Shown piece by piece: positions 8,305 through 8,703 of a stretch of 8,703 bases of DNA; the first letter of the stretch is position 1, and every line of letters begins with the position of its first letter. The stretch covers positions 1-8,703 of the forward strand of contig USHS01000040.1 of assembly GCA_900554585.1 (NCBI GenBank), read 5' to 3'. The notes below the pieces were generated by a model. The model saw only the letters and a list, made by a program, of their open reading frames with translations. It had not been told where the DNA came from and ran no database searches. The position numbers and the translations under genes are program-made. The stretch is from an uncultured Collinsella sp. GTDB lineage: Bacteria; Actinomycetota; Coriobacteriia; Coriobacteriales; Coriobacteriaceae.

Positions 8305-8703
8305 GGCATTGTGAAACGCGTCCCAAAACTTGGACATGAGAAATGGGAGGCAGTTCGCATCTATGCCGAGGACGAAGTCCTGGCAGGGATTCAGGATGCG
8401 AAGAGGAAGCTTACGGCAGAAACCCCCGACAGAGTCGTGACCGTCGGCGGCAACTGTATGGTGTCGCTTACCCTCTTCGATTACCTGCACGGGAAATACG
8501 AGAACGTTGGAATCGTCTGGATCTATGCGCATCCGGATGTATCCACGCTGAATGATGGCTACCCCAACGCTCACGCCATGGTACTTGGCAGCCTTTTGGG
8601 AGAAAGTCATCCCGGTCTTCGGCGGCGAATAACGCGAATGTCCTCAGGCAGACTCCAACCTGTGCGCGGAGAAGCTGGCCGACGCAAACAAGATTCCCCG
8701 ACT
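8305..8703 (+). pseudogene. Arginase-family remnant, N-terminally truncated and degenerate
   Basis: The reading frame that continues past the kinase stop encodes a recognisable middle part of an arginase/agmatinase-family enzyme. It contains VVTVGGNCMVSL (around 8434-8469), then FDYLHGKY, WIYAHPDVST (8518-8547) and NAHAMVLGSLLG (8566-8601). In the family the second metal motif is DAHxD. Here the first Asp is Tyr (TAT at 8524-8526), a one-base change that removes a manganese ligand. The roughly 60-80 residues expected before the GG(D/N)C motif are mostly missing: the recognisable part begins only about 47 codons before it, right behind the kinase, and the only nearby in-frame starts (GTG at 8311, ATG at 8458) have no ribosome binding site I can accept. 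After about 8605 the frame stays open to the window edge but becomes Arg-rich and loses resemblance, which suggests a frameshift or a junction with other DNA. The rest of the gene lies outside the window, so a frame-shifted partial gene remains possible. Confidence 0.65.

Noticed and set aside
8600..8703. Alternative frame reading CPQADSNLCAEKLADANK at the right edge
   Set aside because: It looks protein-like but follows a TAA in the same frame and is cut by the window edge; too short to assign, and it may be the frame-shifted continuation of the remnant or part of another gene.

Overview
The window looks like chromosomal DNA of a high-GC anaerobic gut actinobacterium of the class Coriobacteriia, most likely Collinsella or a relative. 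This is an inference from the G+C-rich coding style, the ABC-permease, TlpA and NapH-like protein types, the IS200-type element and the AAAGGG/CCCTTT hairpin at a gene end. No rRNA or tRNA gene is present to confirm it.

Layout, left to right. (1) Positions 1-3318, minus strand: a 1084-residue ABC exporter with the ATPase fused to a MacB/FtsX-type permease, closed by a hairpin at 36-62. (2) About 3460-4227: an IS200-type insertion sequence holding one Y1 HUH transposase gene on the minus strand, bracketed by related subterminal hairpins. It sits directly behind the terminator of the next operon. (3) 4337-6379, minus strand: a three-gene operon. In transcription order it encodes a 48-residue CxxC membrane protein (CD1871A family, easily missed), a NapH-like polyferredoxin membrane protein and a TlpA/thioredoxin-fold lipoprotein. 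A strong terminator follows at 4230-4257. (4) 6380-6469: a short divergent control region. (5) 6470-8280, plus strand: an OmpR-family response regulator and its membrane histidine kinase, overlapping by ATGA. (6) 8281-8703: a degenerate arginase-family remnant that runs to the window edge.

How it may work together: the three-gene operon reads as a transmembrane electron relay that could keep an extracytoplasmic thioredoxin-like lipoprotein reduced without CcdA/DsbD. The divergent two-component system, whose kinase carries a CxxC in its first membrane helix, is the obvious candidate regulator. Both points are inferences from gene order and motifs. The ABC exporter is separated from this module by the insertion sequence, and nothing in the sequence ties its function to it.
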